Origin: Trema orientale
Lineage: Eukaryota; Streptophyta; Magnoliopsida; Rosales; Cannabaceae
DNA: 64,000 nt
Assembly (NCBI GenBank): GCA_002914845.1
Contig: JXTC01000531.1
Span: forward strand, 140,534-204,533
Direction: 5' to 3'
Within the stretch, counting starts at the first letter, position 1. Each line of letters opens with the position of its first letter. The translations under genes and the position numbers were made by a program. The notes beneath the pieces were generated by a model that made no database searches, was not told the DNA's origin, and saw only the letters and a list, made by a program, of their open reading frames with translations. Of this stretch, positions 49,941-60,697 are shown piece after piece.

Positions 49941-50390
49941 ATGATGGATGGTAAGATATAACTTTTGTTTTCAAGTGACAAATTGGTTCATGAGCTGGAA
50001 TATTTTCGGCCACCCATTCATCTGGGTCGTTTCAAAGTAGGAAAAATGATGAAGCCCAGAGGGATATCGAGGAACAAATTAAGCAAACCCAGTTTTTTTC
50101 CTTTTAATAGCTTCAAAGAAAATTCAGAAATTGATTCTCAAGCTTTCAATGTGAGTCATATATGTTTTTTTTACCAAATCTAAGAATGTTTTTTTTTTTT
50201 TTTTTAATAAATACAGATAAACACAGTAAAATCACTCTCATGCTCTTGATCAGATTATTAAAATTGGTTATATGAATTAATGGAGGTGAGCAAGACGAAG
50301 TTTCTCTCTCTTCTTATCCAATATTTTATTATTTATTTTAAGCCTAATTAATTGCATGTTGGAGTCTTCGAGATACATCATTTTTGCGAT

Positions 50391-50620
50391 TAGAAATCGT
50401 GACGCTAAAAATAAATCTCCTTTGCAGATTCGCAATAATACACATTGTACTTCCAATTACAGCATGTGAAGGGATTAAAAAACTATCCATACTAACTAAA
50501 GCATTTATGCAAAATTTTCTGGGGTAACATGTCAAACATATAAGTTATAACCAATGTACAAATCCCAATTAATAAAGAACACCAAGGCTATGTTAATTAC
50601 ACAATATACACGTTTTTCGA
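50391..50620. repeat. Repeat R, copy without SINE (empty site)
   Basis: Matches 56402-56562 joined to 56933-56990, sharing CAGATTCGCAATAATACACA, GCATGTGAAGGGA, GGGGTAACATGTCAAACATA and GTTATAACCAATG. Here the join is uninterrupted, so this is the pre-insertion form. Confidence 0.88.
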
Positions 50621-50641
50621 AAAAAAAAAAAATATACGCAT

Positions 50642-52671
50642 TTAATGTGATGGTGGTGGTGGAGGGAATTCTAGGTCCTCAGTCATCTTGTTCCCTATGG
50701 AACCGTACAAGATCCTTATACCATTTAGGATATTTGGGCATAAGATAGTGTCGCGCAAACCTAATAAATTCGACCTTTTGTCCTCCAGATCTTCTCTACG
50801 CATAGTCATAGGTCCAAGGTAAACCTCCGCTTCGTAGAAGCATCTATTTGAATCTTTGAAGGTCAAGTAATATATCATGCCCCATACACCTAGCGAGTTG
50901 ACTCTGATAAGTTCTACAGAACGAAGATCATTATCTCCTTGAAACCAATTAATTTAAAGCAAAAGGTACAAATCAATAATCAGCATTACAAAACTATTTA
51001 ATGCATTTTGTACTAAACAAAACAAAAAACTTTAGATAGCTTTTCCTCAGATCCTCGACTGCAAATTCCAAAGCAAGTTGTGCAAAAGAATTCTCGGTGC
51101 TATCTAAAGTAATCACATCAGTATCGAATTCACATCCCCCATAATTTGACTCACCTACATAAAACCCCTGATTCATAAATAAATTTAAGGGATAATTATA
51201 AAAAAATACCCTCATATTTCGATGTTCTGTAATTTAAATTCTGAAGTATAGATTCCGCAAAATAATACTCTGAGATTACGAATTTCTGAAAATTAATATC
51301 CTGTGTTGATTTTTAACTGATAAAATACAATAATATCCTCAAAGATGAATAGTATGGATTAATCTAGTTTTAATTGAGCATATTATTGTTTTTTTCGTTC
51401 ATAAAATTAGTCAAAAAATCTGTCCAGGGTATTAATTTTCAAAAATTCTTAATCTCAGGATATCATTTTGCAGATTCCAAACTTCAGAGTTTAAATTGCG
51501 GAACACCCAAACATGAGGGTATATTTTTGTACTTATTCCTAAATTTGAAGGCGGATTACAATACATACATAATATTTTGGGAATAATATCAAATTGAGAA
51601 CTCACTGAAGGTTTTAACAAGGAGAATAATATTATCATGGGGTGGTGGCATAGTAAAAATGAAAATAATAATAATAATGTCTTATGGACCTACAATTGTT
51701 TTGGGAATAATATCAAATTGAGAACTCACTGAAGGTTTTAACAAGGAGAATAATATTATCATGGGGTGGTGGCATAGTAAAAATGAAAATAATAATAATA
51801 ATGTCTTATGGACCTACAATTGGTGGACTCTTTTGCTATACTACAAGTGAATTTCTCATAAAGAACAGAAGTACCTAAGTATAGAAATCTAGTGGGAAAG
51901 ATACTCGTGAAAAAGAATAGTGAGCTTAATTAGAATGAGAAAATTAATATCTAAGCGATGATAATGAATTAATCCTCATATGCTTTTTACTCCTCTCCCT
52001 TTTCTTTCCCTTAACCATATACAAATTTGCTATTTGGTCCACTGATAAAGAAATTAAAGCGTTCTGTCCTCTTATGATTAAAAATAATGAAATATATGCA
52101 TGAGAATCTTTACATGTTGTTGCACACATCCAAAACAACATAAAAATTTTAACTTAATTAATCGCATGTGAAATTTCAGTATTATTTTACAAATTATACT
52201 AAACAGCAAACCGACGTGTAATCTGTACTCATCTTCTTATTTAATTCAAATATATAAGTACCTGGCAACCACTCGCATAGCATTAACGTTATCGTCATAG
52301 AGTCTCTCTACATAAGAGAAAGGATGTACGAACAAAATAAGAGGACAAAAAAAAAAAAATGAGGTTTACATTGGGCCATATAGAAATATGACTAAATTTT
52401 GGACCCAATTTAAGTAAATGTCCCTTTGTCAAATATTATAACAAAATGTCCGATATATATGCTTATATACCAAGTATAAAACTTTATATACCAAGTATAA
52501 GAAAGCATATACCTAGTACATTTCAGCACAGTAATTAAAAAAAATCTACCAAATATAAAAATATATACACCTGAATATTTAGCTATAAAATTTAAAAAAT
52601 GGATATCTACTTAATCAAATTTAAAATATTGGTCATCTACCTAAATTTCTCTTTACATTATGTATTAGGAA

Positions 52672-52718
<47 letters not shown>

Positions 52719-54301
52719 GGAATAAAAGTACAAACCCATCCGCTCCGCTAATTCTTCATTAGAATCATAAGCAGGATCCTGGTTCATAAACAAATATAAA
52801 ATAAAGCCATGCAAGTCGATGATACATTATGGATACCACTACAGAAATCTGTTATATATATATATAGGTCATAATCCAGTAGGTATTTTTTTTTTAACTT
52901 ATTATAAGTATTCTTTTTAACCGTTGGATCATTATCTAAAGGTTACCATAATTGGAGTAGTTAGAAAAAAAACTGCAAGGGTTAATATCAGGAAAAACAC
53001 ATCACATTTAGTGTTTTATAAAAAAAAAACCACACATTTTCATTTATATCAAATTAAACATTCAATTTGCGTTTTCATATCAAATAAAACTGGGCATAAA
53101 TATTTAATCAAAATTGGAACTTTAGTTTATTTAAAAAGATAATTTTACCCTTTAAACTCATAAAAATATATATTAAAACTAATAAGTATTGAAATCAATT
53201 ACCTTTGTCTTTATGTTTTCTGAAAAAAATATTTTAATTGAAAATAATAATTATTAAAAATAAAAAGAGTTTCAACAATTCAAAATTATTTCAAAAAGAA
53301 AAAAAAAGAATGACAAAAGGTTAAAAACGATTATCATTTTATTCTTCTTTTTTTTTTTCTACGGTTTAAATTATTCAATTTTTTTTTTAAAAAAGAGAAT
53401 GACAAGAATTAATAGATTCTCATTTTACTTTCTTTTTTCAATCATTTTACGTGAAAATAATAATTATTGAAACTAAAATGAGTTTAAATTATTTAAAACA
53501 ATTAAATGTTAAAAAGAAAACGAATAACAAATTTTTTTATTTTTAATAATTATTATTTTCACTTAAAGTACCTTTTTTTTTTTTTTTTTTACAAAAGAAA
53601 GACAATAATAATTGATTTCAATATTTACAATTTTTAATATATGTTTTATGAGTTTAAAAGGTAAAACTATCTTTCTTAACAAACTAAAGTTCTAATTTTG
53701 ACTAAATATATGAGTCCGATTCTATTAAATACAAATTGAATGTTTAATGATATAAATGAAAATGTATTGGGTTTTTTTGATAAAACATCAAAGGCGGTGG
53801 TGCTTTTCCTTTTTTTTTTTAATATTATCAAAAAAAAAATAATAACAATAAATACACATTATTTAATGATTTTCTCTCTCTACTTTTTACCATGAAAAGA
53901 CGTGTATAAAAAATTTTAATTGGAGAAAATAATATCTATAAATAAGTTAAAAAAATACACACTATATATATATGGGCACCAATCCAGTAAGTATTTTTTT
54001 TTTTTTACCTATGCATAGGTATCAATTTGGCCAATAGAAATTTTTTTTGCACATTTTTTTATATTAAAAAGTAGGAGAGAGAAAAAGCATTAATGATGCA
54101 CGTCTTTTCATGCACCTCATTTTAGCCATTGGATCACCATTGGATGATGATCTAATGGCTAAAAAAAAAAATACCTACACATAGGTAAAAAAAAAAAAAC
54201 CTACCGGATTGGCAATCTATCTATATATATATCATAAATACCTCATCATTATGCAGCTCAGCCGACAGAGGTGGAGACTGAGACTGAGGCAGAGAGAGCA
54301 T
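50642..54301 (-). CDS. Cystatin/monellin-fold (UPF0725-like) protein, 4 exons, tentative or decaying
   Basis: Exons in transcript order: 54301-54242 (start MLSLPQSQSPPLSAELHNDE), 52778-52736 (DPAYDSNEELAERMG), 51167-51014 (GFYVGESNYGGCEFDTD, then a helix AQLALEFAVEDL), 50937-50642 (LRSVELIRVN, GMIYYLTF, FYEAEVYLG and a proline-rich end FPPPPPSH). The order helix then antiparallel strands is that of plant cystatin-like proteins of unknown function, about 180 residues. Splice signals are present, but exon 2 ends in phase 1 while exon 3 reads in phase 0, so the model is off by one base. Either an exon border is wrong or the gene has a frameshift. The exon 3 donor is also weak. Introns 1 and 2 are filled with MITEs. 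Domain assignment is from pattern, not from search. Confidence 0.5.
51188..51540. mobile_element. MITE with about 120-bp inverted repeats in intron 2 of the cystatin-like gene
   Basis: The left arm (51188-51308) and the complement of the right arm (51422-51540) match with scattered differences, both starting AGG(G/A)ATAA and including ACCCTCAT(A/G)TTT and AATTTAAA(T/C)TCTGAAGT. Flanks share AAATTT on both sides, consistent with an imperfect 9-bp target duplication. Confidence 0.82.
51575..51822. repeat. Perfect 124-bp tandem duplication
   Basis: The unit starting TTTTGGGAATAATATCAAAT at 51575 repeats at 51699 without any difference I could see, including its internal AAT run. It is either very recent or an assembly artefact. 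Confidence 0.93.
52373..52651. mobile_element. Mutator-type MITE, 279 bp, inverted copy of the 39.2-kb family
   Basis: Flanked by TTTACATT at 52365-52372 and 52652-52659. The body is the complement of 39156-39446 with substitutions. It lies in intron 2 of the cystatin-like gene. Confidence 0.85.
52671..52719. repeat. AAT trinucleotide microsatellite
   Basis: About 16 uninterrupted AAT/ATA units directly beside exon 2 of the cystatin-like gene (52736). Confidence 0.95.
52867..53965. mobile_element. MITE family A, copy 3, interrupted by a foldback element
   Basis: The left end GGTCATAATCCAGTAGG and the inner ACCGTTGGATCAT match family A. The other half resumes at about 53865 (TTTCTCTCTCTACTTTTTACCATGAAAAGACGTG). 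In between sits an inserted foldback element (52991-53809). The right terminus is decayed. It lies in intron 1 of the cystatin-like gene. Confidence 0.72.
52991..53809. mobile_element. Foldback element nested in MITE family A copy 3, about 820 bp
   Basis: Inverted arms of about 260 bases: left from 52991 and the complement of the sequence ending at 53809. Shared landmarks are GGAAAA(A/G)CAC, ACATTTTCATTTATATCA, AAACATTCAATTTG, AACTTTAGTTT and TTTAAACTCATAAAA. The centre holds AT-rich AATAATTATT repeats. No coding frame. Confidence 0.85.
53974..54216. mobile_element. Mutator-type MITE family A, copy 2, 243 bp, inverted
   Basis: Same length as copy 1 (42348-42590) and its complement almost base for base. 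Flanks TATATATAT and TATCTATAT are an imperfect 9-bp duplication in an AT repeat. Its right end lies only 25 bases from the end of exon 1 of the cystatin-like gene. Confidence 0.9.
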
Positions 54302-55180
54302 GGAGAGGAAAAATAAAAAGATATGAAAATTCGTGATAAAAAAATTTAGAGAACAGGGAGATATCGATGAACTCAATGTACACTAGCGGCGTATTAGGTC
54401 TTTGATGTGAGAAAGAGATTGGGAAATTTTGACTGAAATTACTTTGTCTTTCTCTGTCCCACTAATTAAAAAATGACATATCACTTAAAATATAAGTGAT
54501 GCATTGAGAAAATACTAATAACAACCCCTTTATCAACCTTTTCATTAGATTCCACCATTATCTATTGACACATGTCCTATTTATTTTTTCAAATAAAAAA
54601 ATCAAGTGACATCTCATCTATTTTAACTATGAAGGAAAATGAAAATGATATGTATCAATAAATAAATAGAGTGCCTGACAAAGAAGTTAATAAAGTGGCT
54701 ATTGCTAGTATTCCTAGGGTGTACGAATTGGAGACCTGGAGCTTTTTAGGACTTATTTGGATTCATTTTTGTTTTCTGTTTTTTGTTTTTTTTTTTTAAA
54801 TAGAAAAATAGATTTTTTTTTTGGGAATTTTGCTTGGCAACCTTGTTTTTGTTTTTTTCTTTTAAAAATTGTTACCAAAAATTTCAAAAAAAGTGGTAAC
54901 AAAAAATATCTAATATACCTTTATTTTTTTTAAACAAATTTCAAAAATAGAAGAACATACAAATATTTGTACACAAGTGCATACATACATATATGTATGT
55001 AATACACAAATATAAGTCTATATGACTTTCTTTCTCGTTATTTACACTTTATTGTTTTTGGAAATAAGTAGTAAAATAAAGTTTGCTAAGTACGCTTTTT
55101 TTTTTAATAAAAATTGAAAATCAAAATAAAATTTTTATTTTTATTTTTAATTTATTTAAACAAAAAAACTAAAAGTAAAT
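54302..55180. other. Upstream flank of the cystatin-like gene
   Basis: Should contain the promoter of the minus-strand gene. AT-rich with poly-T tracts. No other gene was recognised. Confidence 0.4.
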
Positions 55181-55184
55181 CCAA

Positions 55185-55677
55185 GCAAGCCTTCGGAACT
55201 TTTGCGGAGAAGTTGTCTAATACTTTTAATTCGGACCGAACCCACAATTCAATTGTTAGGTTGTGCCATAATGTGATAAGGACTGACTACGTAACATTAG
55301 CATTTCTTATTCACGGATTTCTCTAGTTGATGTTGCAAAGAAGCTTTAGATTGGACTCCGCAAGTCCTGTTGCTGATTCTGAGAGTATCGTGTCCAAGGC
55401 AATCCGAGATGGGGCAATTGATGCTACTCTTGACCATGCAAATGGATGGATGGTGCCGAAGGAAACCGGAGATATATACTCTACAAATAGGCCTCAAACT
55501 GCGTTTGACACAAGGATTGCTTTCTCTCTTAACTTGCATAATGAAGCAGTTTGTGCACTTCGGTTTCCGCCAAATTCGCACAAGGAGAAAGAAAGTGCTG
55601 GGAAGCGGAGAGAGAGACAACAACAGGAGCAAGAGCTTGCTAAACATATAGCGGAAGAGGACGACGATGACTTCTGA
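55185..55677 (+). pseudogene. 26S proteasome subunit RPN3 (PSMD3), 3'-terminal fragment with frameshifts
   Basis: The translated fragments match the C-terminal quarter of RPN3, the PCI-domain lid subunit: SDRTHNSIVRL, HNVIRT, then in the next frame NISISYSRISLVDVAKKL, then SESIVSKAIRDGAIDATLDH, NGWMVPKETGDIYST, FPPNSHKEKES and the acidic end AEEDDDDF. One base is missing near 55290 and one extra T is present near 55346, so the two shifts cancel over about 19 codons. No introns interrupt the fragment and nothing upstream of about 55185 resembles RPN3. The final 110 codons are intact, so decay is recent or the fragment was copied recently. It cannot encode RPN3. Confidence 0.88.
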
Positions 55678-55679
55678 TG

Positions 55680-56400
55680 AGATGTTATGTTATAGATTTA
55701 ATCAAATTATGAGACAGTTTTCTTTTTCTTGATCAAGTCTGTCATAATTTGCTTGAGATGGCGGAGATGCTGAGCATTACAATTTTATACACCTCTCAAC
55801 AGAGGTTTGAGTTTTTAGTTTTCTGTGTGTGATTGGATTTGTTCCTTTGTAGGCATCAGAATATGAACCTACTTGTTGCAACTTCAAGTGAAGGGTTTAG
55901 CTTGCTTTTTGGTGTTGTGTCTTGGTTTATTTGTATTGTTGGATATGGCAAATATTCAGAAAAACAAGTAAAATGTATATTAATCTCAACCTAGTCACAG
56001 TTTATAATGATGTGGGTGGACTAGAATCTCGTATTACCAAATGTAAGTAATCATGATTTCCTTGGTCTTATAATTTTTCCTTATTAGTATTAAGTCATGC
56101 CTAATCAAAAATCATCTGAGCGATCTTTGATATTGGTTTTTGCTTTGGTCCAAAAATCTCTGTCGAATCTCTTTTTGTGGGTTATTAAAGCCATATGCAA
56201 GGATGCATGACTTTTTATTATATCAGTGTTTAAGTCGTGACATCCTCTTTTCGATATGAACAGGATAGTTCTTTGTGCTTTTCAGAGTATGCAAAATTCC
56301 CAGGCTGATGGGAAAAAGGCTGAGATTGCCCACGACGAATACTGTAGCTGTTGGTGCAATCGACGCAACAAACATCTGAAGCCAAAGTACGTCGAGTTCG
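55680..56400. other. 3' flank of the RPN3 fragment
   Basis: The first part looks like a copied 3' UTR (T-rich, no frame). A minus-strand open frame at 56223-56474 contains a short hydrophobic, GC-richer block (about 56285-56400) that could be an old exon. I could not identify it. Confidence 0.35.
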
Positions 56401-56401
56401 T

Positions 56402-56990
56402 GAGTAGAAATCGTGGCTCTAAGAATAAATAAATCTCCCTTGCAGATTCGCAATAATACACATTTAACTTCCAATTATCGCATGTGAAGGGACGAAAAAA
56501 TTATCCATAGTAACTAAAATCATTAATGCAAAAATTTCTGGGGTAACATGTCAAACATACAAGTTATAACCAACGCACACCACCGGTAGTTCAACTGATT
56601 AGAGGACTATAGCCAGGAAGTCACGGGATCAAACCTTATGGGGCAAGGTTTTTCTGCAAATGTTTCACCTGCCGTTAACTCTGCCAAGTCTCTGTGTGAG
56701 TTAAATTGATCGAGGGGCCCATCCCGTTGAACTGCATACATTAGTCAACTAATCCAACTAGACACTTGGTTGAGGCCTAAGTAATGCTCTTCATCGTCTA
56801 GTGGGGTAAGACTCATTATTATAAGGTCCTCAGTAGTTGACGAGATTCGGTGCTATCAAGGTCAAGTCTCGGTAGAGAGTTAGCCATCCCTTGTTGCTCC
56901 TCGTCCTCATTTTTTTTCCAGCGAAAAAAAAGAGTTATAACCAATGCACAAATCCCAAATAATAAATTAATAAACGATATACACACCCCC
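56402..56990. repeat. Repeat R, copy with SINE (filled site)
   Basis: Paralogue of 50391-50620, split by a SINE at 56580-56932. Apart from the insertion the two copies are collinear with scattered substitutions. Confidence 0.88.
56580..56932 (+). mobile_element. tRNA-derived SINE, 353 bp, with 18-bp target-site duplication
   Basis: The head CACCGGTAGTTCAACTGATTAGAGG resembles a tRNA 5' half with an A box, and GGGATCAAACC (56625-56635) is a B-box-like element. The element ends in an A tract (56924-56931). The flanks are an 18-bp direct repeat AGTTATAACCAA(C/T)GCACA with one mismatch (56562-56579 and 56933-56950). The related site at about 50545 has a single copy of this sequence, confirming the insertion. 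Confidence 0.92.
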
Positions 56991-57197
56991 GAAAAGGGAA
57001 AAGAGGGGGAAAATTTGAAAATCCAACAAAGATAAACATGTCATGAAATTGTAATCCTTTTTTTCTCTACCCCTGTTACCATCGCTAGTAGCAAACCCAT
57101 CTACTACAATGTTAAGATGGAAACTGGAGTGGGAACAAGGGGGCAACAGGGTATGGACACGGGATGCCGCTTGGATTGTATAGGAAATTCATATTCG

Positions 57198-59349
57198 TTA
57201 GCGCTTCTGCTGTTTCTCGACATCATAAAGGACACACGCATCGGCTGCAGTCTTCAACTGAATTTTATAGCAAACGGATTAAGAACAATTATTAAAATGT
57301 AGACTTCCAACAAAATAGATTATTCAAATGATTGAGCTGATTGTAATTGAAATATAACATTCCATCTCTGAATCTTGTTTAAATATAGGATTAATAGTCC
57401 TAATAAAGTCCACAAACTCTCAAATATTAGTCATTGCCCTTCTATTTTTAACAAGAGTATCAGTCATTACCTGTATAACATTAACAGCTTGCTTGACTGC
57501 CCATCCAAATAAACTTAAGCCAAGTAGAATAGAAAGCAGCATATTCTGTTTTGCTGAACCGACTAAAACCTGAAGGAAGAAGATAGAAATCAAGATAGTA
57601 GCAAAATCTTCCTAACACACATGCAAAACATTAGTCAATGATGATGTGAGCACTTACACTCGTCAAATTCTCAGTTTGGCTCTTCGCAAGAAGAAACAAC
57701 AATATATACAGAACCTGCACAGCTTAATTAGTCAGGTTGAGAAAATCATTGCAGTTAAAGAAAAAACTGCCTTTACGGATATAGACAAAGCAAATTACCT
57801 CACATGCCACACAACAGTAAGCCATAAACATCCGATTTCCATAATATAACTTGAAAAGCCAACTAGTGCTGTCCTTTACATCTTTATGACTAACCTTGCC
57901 CGACAAGAAAGTACTGCAATTAAAAGCATCAGAGACTCAAGTGAAGAAAAAGTCTTCCCGAGGACACAATTCAAAAACTAAATAATAAACAAAAGAACAA
58001 GAGAAAAATACCTGAACATCTGCAACCAGTGGCTGCTAATATCTAAGGCAAGCAATGAGAGGAAAACCAAGCCAGGCCTACATTAAACACCAAACAAAAA
58101 CCTTGCAAACCTTACATAAATTATAGAAACTCCAATGAATATGAAGAGCACGAAGAGGTAATATTACCTGTACACTTGGGAAAGGATTACCAATAGACAA
58201 GCAGTGCTAATCCTGAAATATAAAGCATATAAAATCAAAACTTCAAAAGAAAGAGTCCACAACATCAATTAATCAATAAATAGTAAGAGAGTGATAAGAC
58301 CACCTGTCTGTTATCATGTCCAAAACGGCTCCAAATGTAGAAACTAAAATAGGGAAGATAAACGAAGACAATTAGCTGCAACGTTCTAGACATTGTCGAA
58401 AATTAACCACTAGTTGTTACTCTATAATGTAGACAAAGATATAGATCCACAAATTAAAAATATTACACTACTATAACTGGTGATAAAGTACAACTTAATT
58501 AATTACCTTGATTGAATTTGCGAGCAACCCAACCATCTATGCCATCACACACAAAGCTGAAAAAAATATATTTAATCATATAAAATTTCTATGTGCAGGT
58601 GCTTAAGAAAATAAATTCGAAACTAAAAACTCCTCAAATACATTTCTTACCTAAGGAAATAGAGAACAGAGAAAAGCTTTTTGTTGGAGAAGCATATGGC
58701 AAAGGCAACACAGTTCATAAGAATCCTTATGTATCCTGCACCCGGTTATGAAGAAAATCAATCAATTAACTAAATTTATAGGATTTATGGCAAGGGGTAA
58801 CTCATTTAATGTTCTAGTGGTTCAATCAGGGGTCTTTCTTAAAAACCACTTCTTAAAAAATCATCTGAATGTCACAGCAGTCAATATCAATTGGAATTTA
58901 GGTGCCTATCATGGTTGTGATCCTAATATATATGATCATATTAAGTAGGATGTTTCAAAAACCTATCTTCATAATAACTTCAAGAAAACAAGTCCTTAAG
59001 TTACTGTAATCTGAAGCTAAACGGACCCTTATATATACGATCATACTAAGTCACATCCACAAAATATTTATGAAGGGCTAAAAAACAAGGTCAAGAAATG
59101 AGAACCACAAGTAATATGTTTGTATTTACAATTTAAAATAAATTTGCTAGAGAGCGGAATTACACAAGTTCATTTCTTTCCGTAATCCCTATTCCTAAGC
59201 AGCCAAATGGTGCATTTGATACAAGTAAATTGTAAGATATATAGCACAAACATGAACAAAACAAAAACATTTCAAAACCCACCAATGATATTGGGGTAAT
59301 AAAGGTATACAGATAGCATTGTTGGTTTCGGAACAGACTTTCCAGCCAT
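57198..59349 (-). CDS. PIS1: Phosphatidylinositol synthase (CDP-diacylglycerol-inositol 3-phosphatidyltransferase), 10 exons, 227 aa
   Basis: Makes phosphatidylinositol from CDP-diacylglycerol and myo-inositol in the ER. Exons in transcript order: 59349-59283, 58735-58651, 58556-58507, 58343-58304, 58212-58168, 58077-58012, 57913-57799, 57714-57658, 57569-57471, 57257-57198. All introns are GT-AG and phases sum to 684 nt. The catalytic motif is complete: D58 G59, A62 R63, G72, D76, D80 (reading DGIDGWVARKFNQ then STFGAVLDMITD). Other family blocks: LSVYLYYPNIIGYIRI, ISSHWLQMF, NRMFMAYCCVACE and a C-terminal basic tail EKQQKR. Length equals that of known plant PIS. An inverted, decayed copy of exons 2-5 lies at 60698-61427. 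Confidence 0.96.
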
Positions 59350-60697
59350 TGAAACTTCCTCCGTGGGCTCAAAACTGCGTGAAACAACACATTGTATTAA
59401 CCACTCAAATTATGTCCCTCCACCTGCTAAAAATCACTCCATAATCCATTTCATTGAAGCATAAAATTCTAAGAAAAATTCAAACAAATTAATTAGCAAA
59501 ATGTTTCTCATAAGTAGAAAACTCAGTCAAAAGCTATAATCAAAATGAAGAAAATGACCACAAATTATATATAAGAACAAGTTATAGATTCAAATTTAAT
59601 CACAAAACAGAACCTATTTGTTAAATATAATTTATAAACGTATTTATTAATTTTAGATATCTTTTCAAATATATATTTAAACTTTAAATGGTATTTTTGG
59701 TAAACATATTGGTTAAAATTGGTATTTGATCCTCTATGAATTTGTTACAATTTCTAAATCTAAAGATCAATGTTGATAATAACCAAAACACAATATATAA
59801 ACTGAACAAACTATCAAAATGCAAGATATAAAAATGTAATTAACCATTTTTTAAATAAACTTCTTGTTACAAACTGTAACTTCATTAATATTAGTGAGAT
59901 ATTGTGAAATCTGAAAATGTGATTTTGGTCCTCGCTGCACACATTTAAGACGTGTGAAAAAGAAACAATAAGAATAAAAAGGGTGTCTAAACTCTAAAGG
60001 GAAAATGGCCCATTCAAACATAATTAAAAAAACGTGGTTGGAACATAATTCCTTACTTTTTTGAGGTCATTTTAAGAACATAAAATTATTTGGTGCAGAA
60101 ATTTTGAATCTATAAAAGTTGAGGTTGAGCTCAAGAAAAGAAAAGAACTAGATGAAAGTAACATCAAGAAGTCGCGTCGAAAACTCTTCCCTTCCTTCTG
60201 GCTTATGCCCTTCTCTGCTTCAAAGTATCTATCTATATCTATATATATATACACATATATAATATTCACGTCTGTATTCGTATTCGTGTTGAGTTTTAGC
60301 TTCTCTCTCATACCAGTACTCAGTCTCTTCGCAGATCCTGTCACGTCCCCAAATAGGGTCCCCATCTGTTGTGAGTGAGATCACGTTGTTCCAACTCAGG
60401 ATTCCGCATACAATATGACGAACCATTTTTGCGGTTTCTGTTTTGTGATTAAAATTGAATCTATAAGCTGTTCTTATTGATAATTTGTGGTCATTTCTTC
60501 ATTTTGATTATAGCTTTTGATACCTCAATGAGTTTTCTACTTATGAGAAGCATTTTGCTGATTAATTTGTTTGAATTTTTCTTTTTGGAAATTTATGCTT
60601 CATTGGAATGGATTATGGTGTGAATTTTTAGTAGACGGAGGAGCATTTTTTTGAGTGATTAATCCAGTATGTTGTTTCTTGCAGTTTTAGTAGATGA
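59350..60697. other. Promoter side of PIS and spacer
   Basis: The first few hundred bases should hold the PIS leader and promoter (minus strand). At 59640-59850 lies an end related to the 15.8-kb MITE, and 59855-60195 is an inverted copy of 33835-34205. Open frames at 60072-60426 on the minus strand are not supported by any domain. Confidence 0.45.
59855..60195. repeat. Inverted copy of 33835-34205
   Basis: Shares the complement of the 33.8-kb sequence over about 340 bases with substitutions and small gaps, including ATTGTGAAATCT and GATTTTGGTCC blocks. Confidence 0.7.

Noticed and set aside
60072-60426. Two overlapping minus frames of 97 and 65 codons
   Set aside because: Composition is that of an AT/TA repeat and a CT-rich leader; no domain, and frames do not extend into exons.
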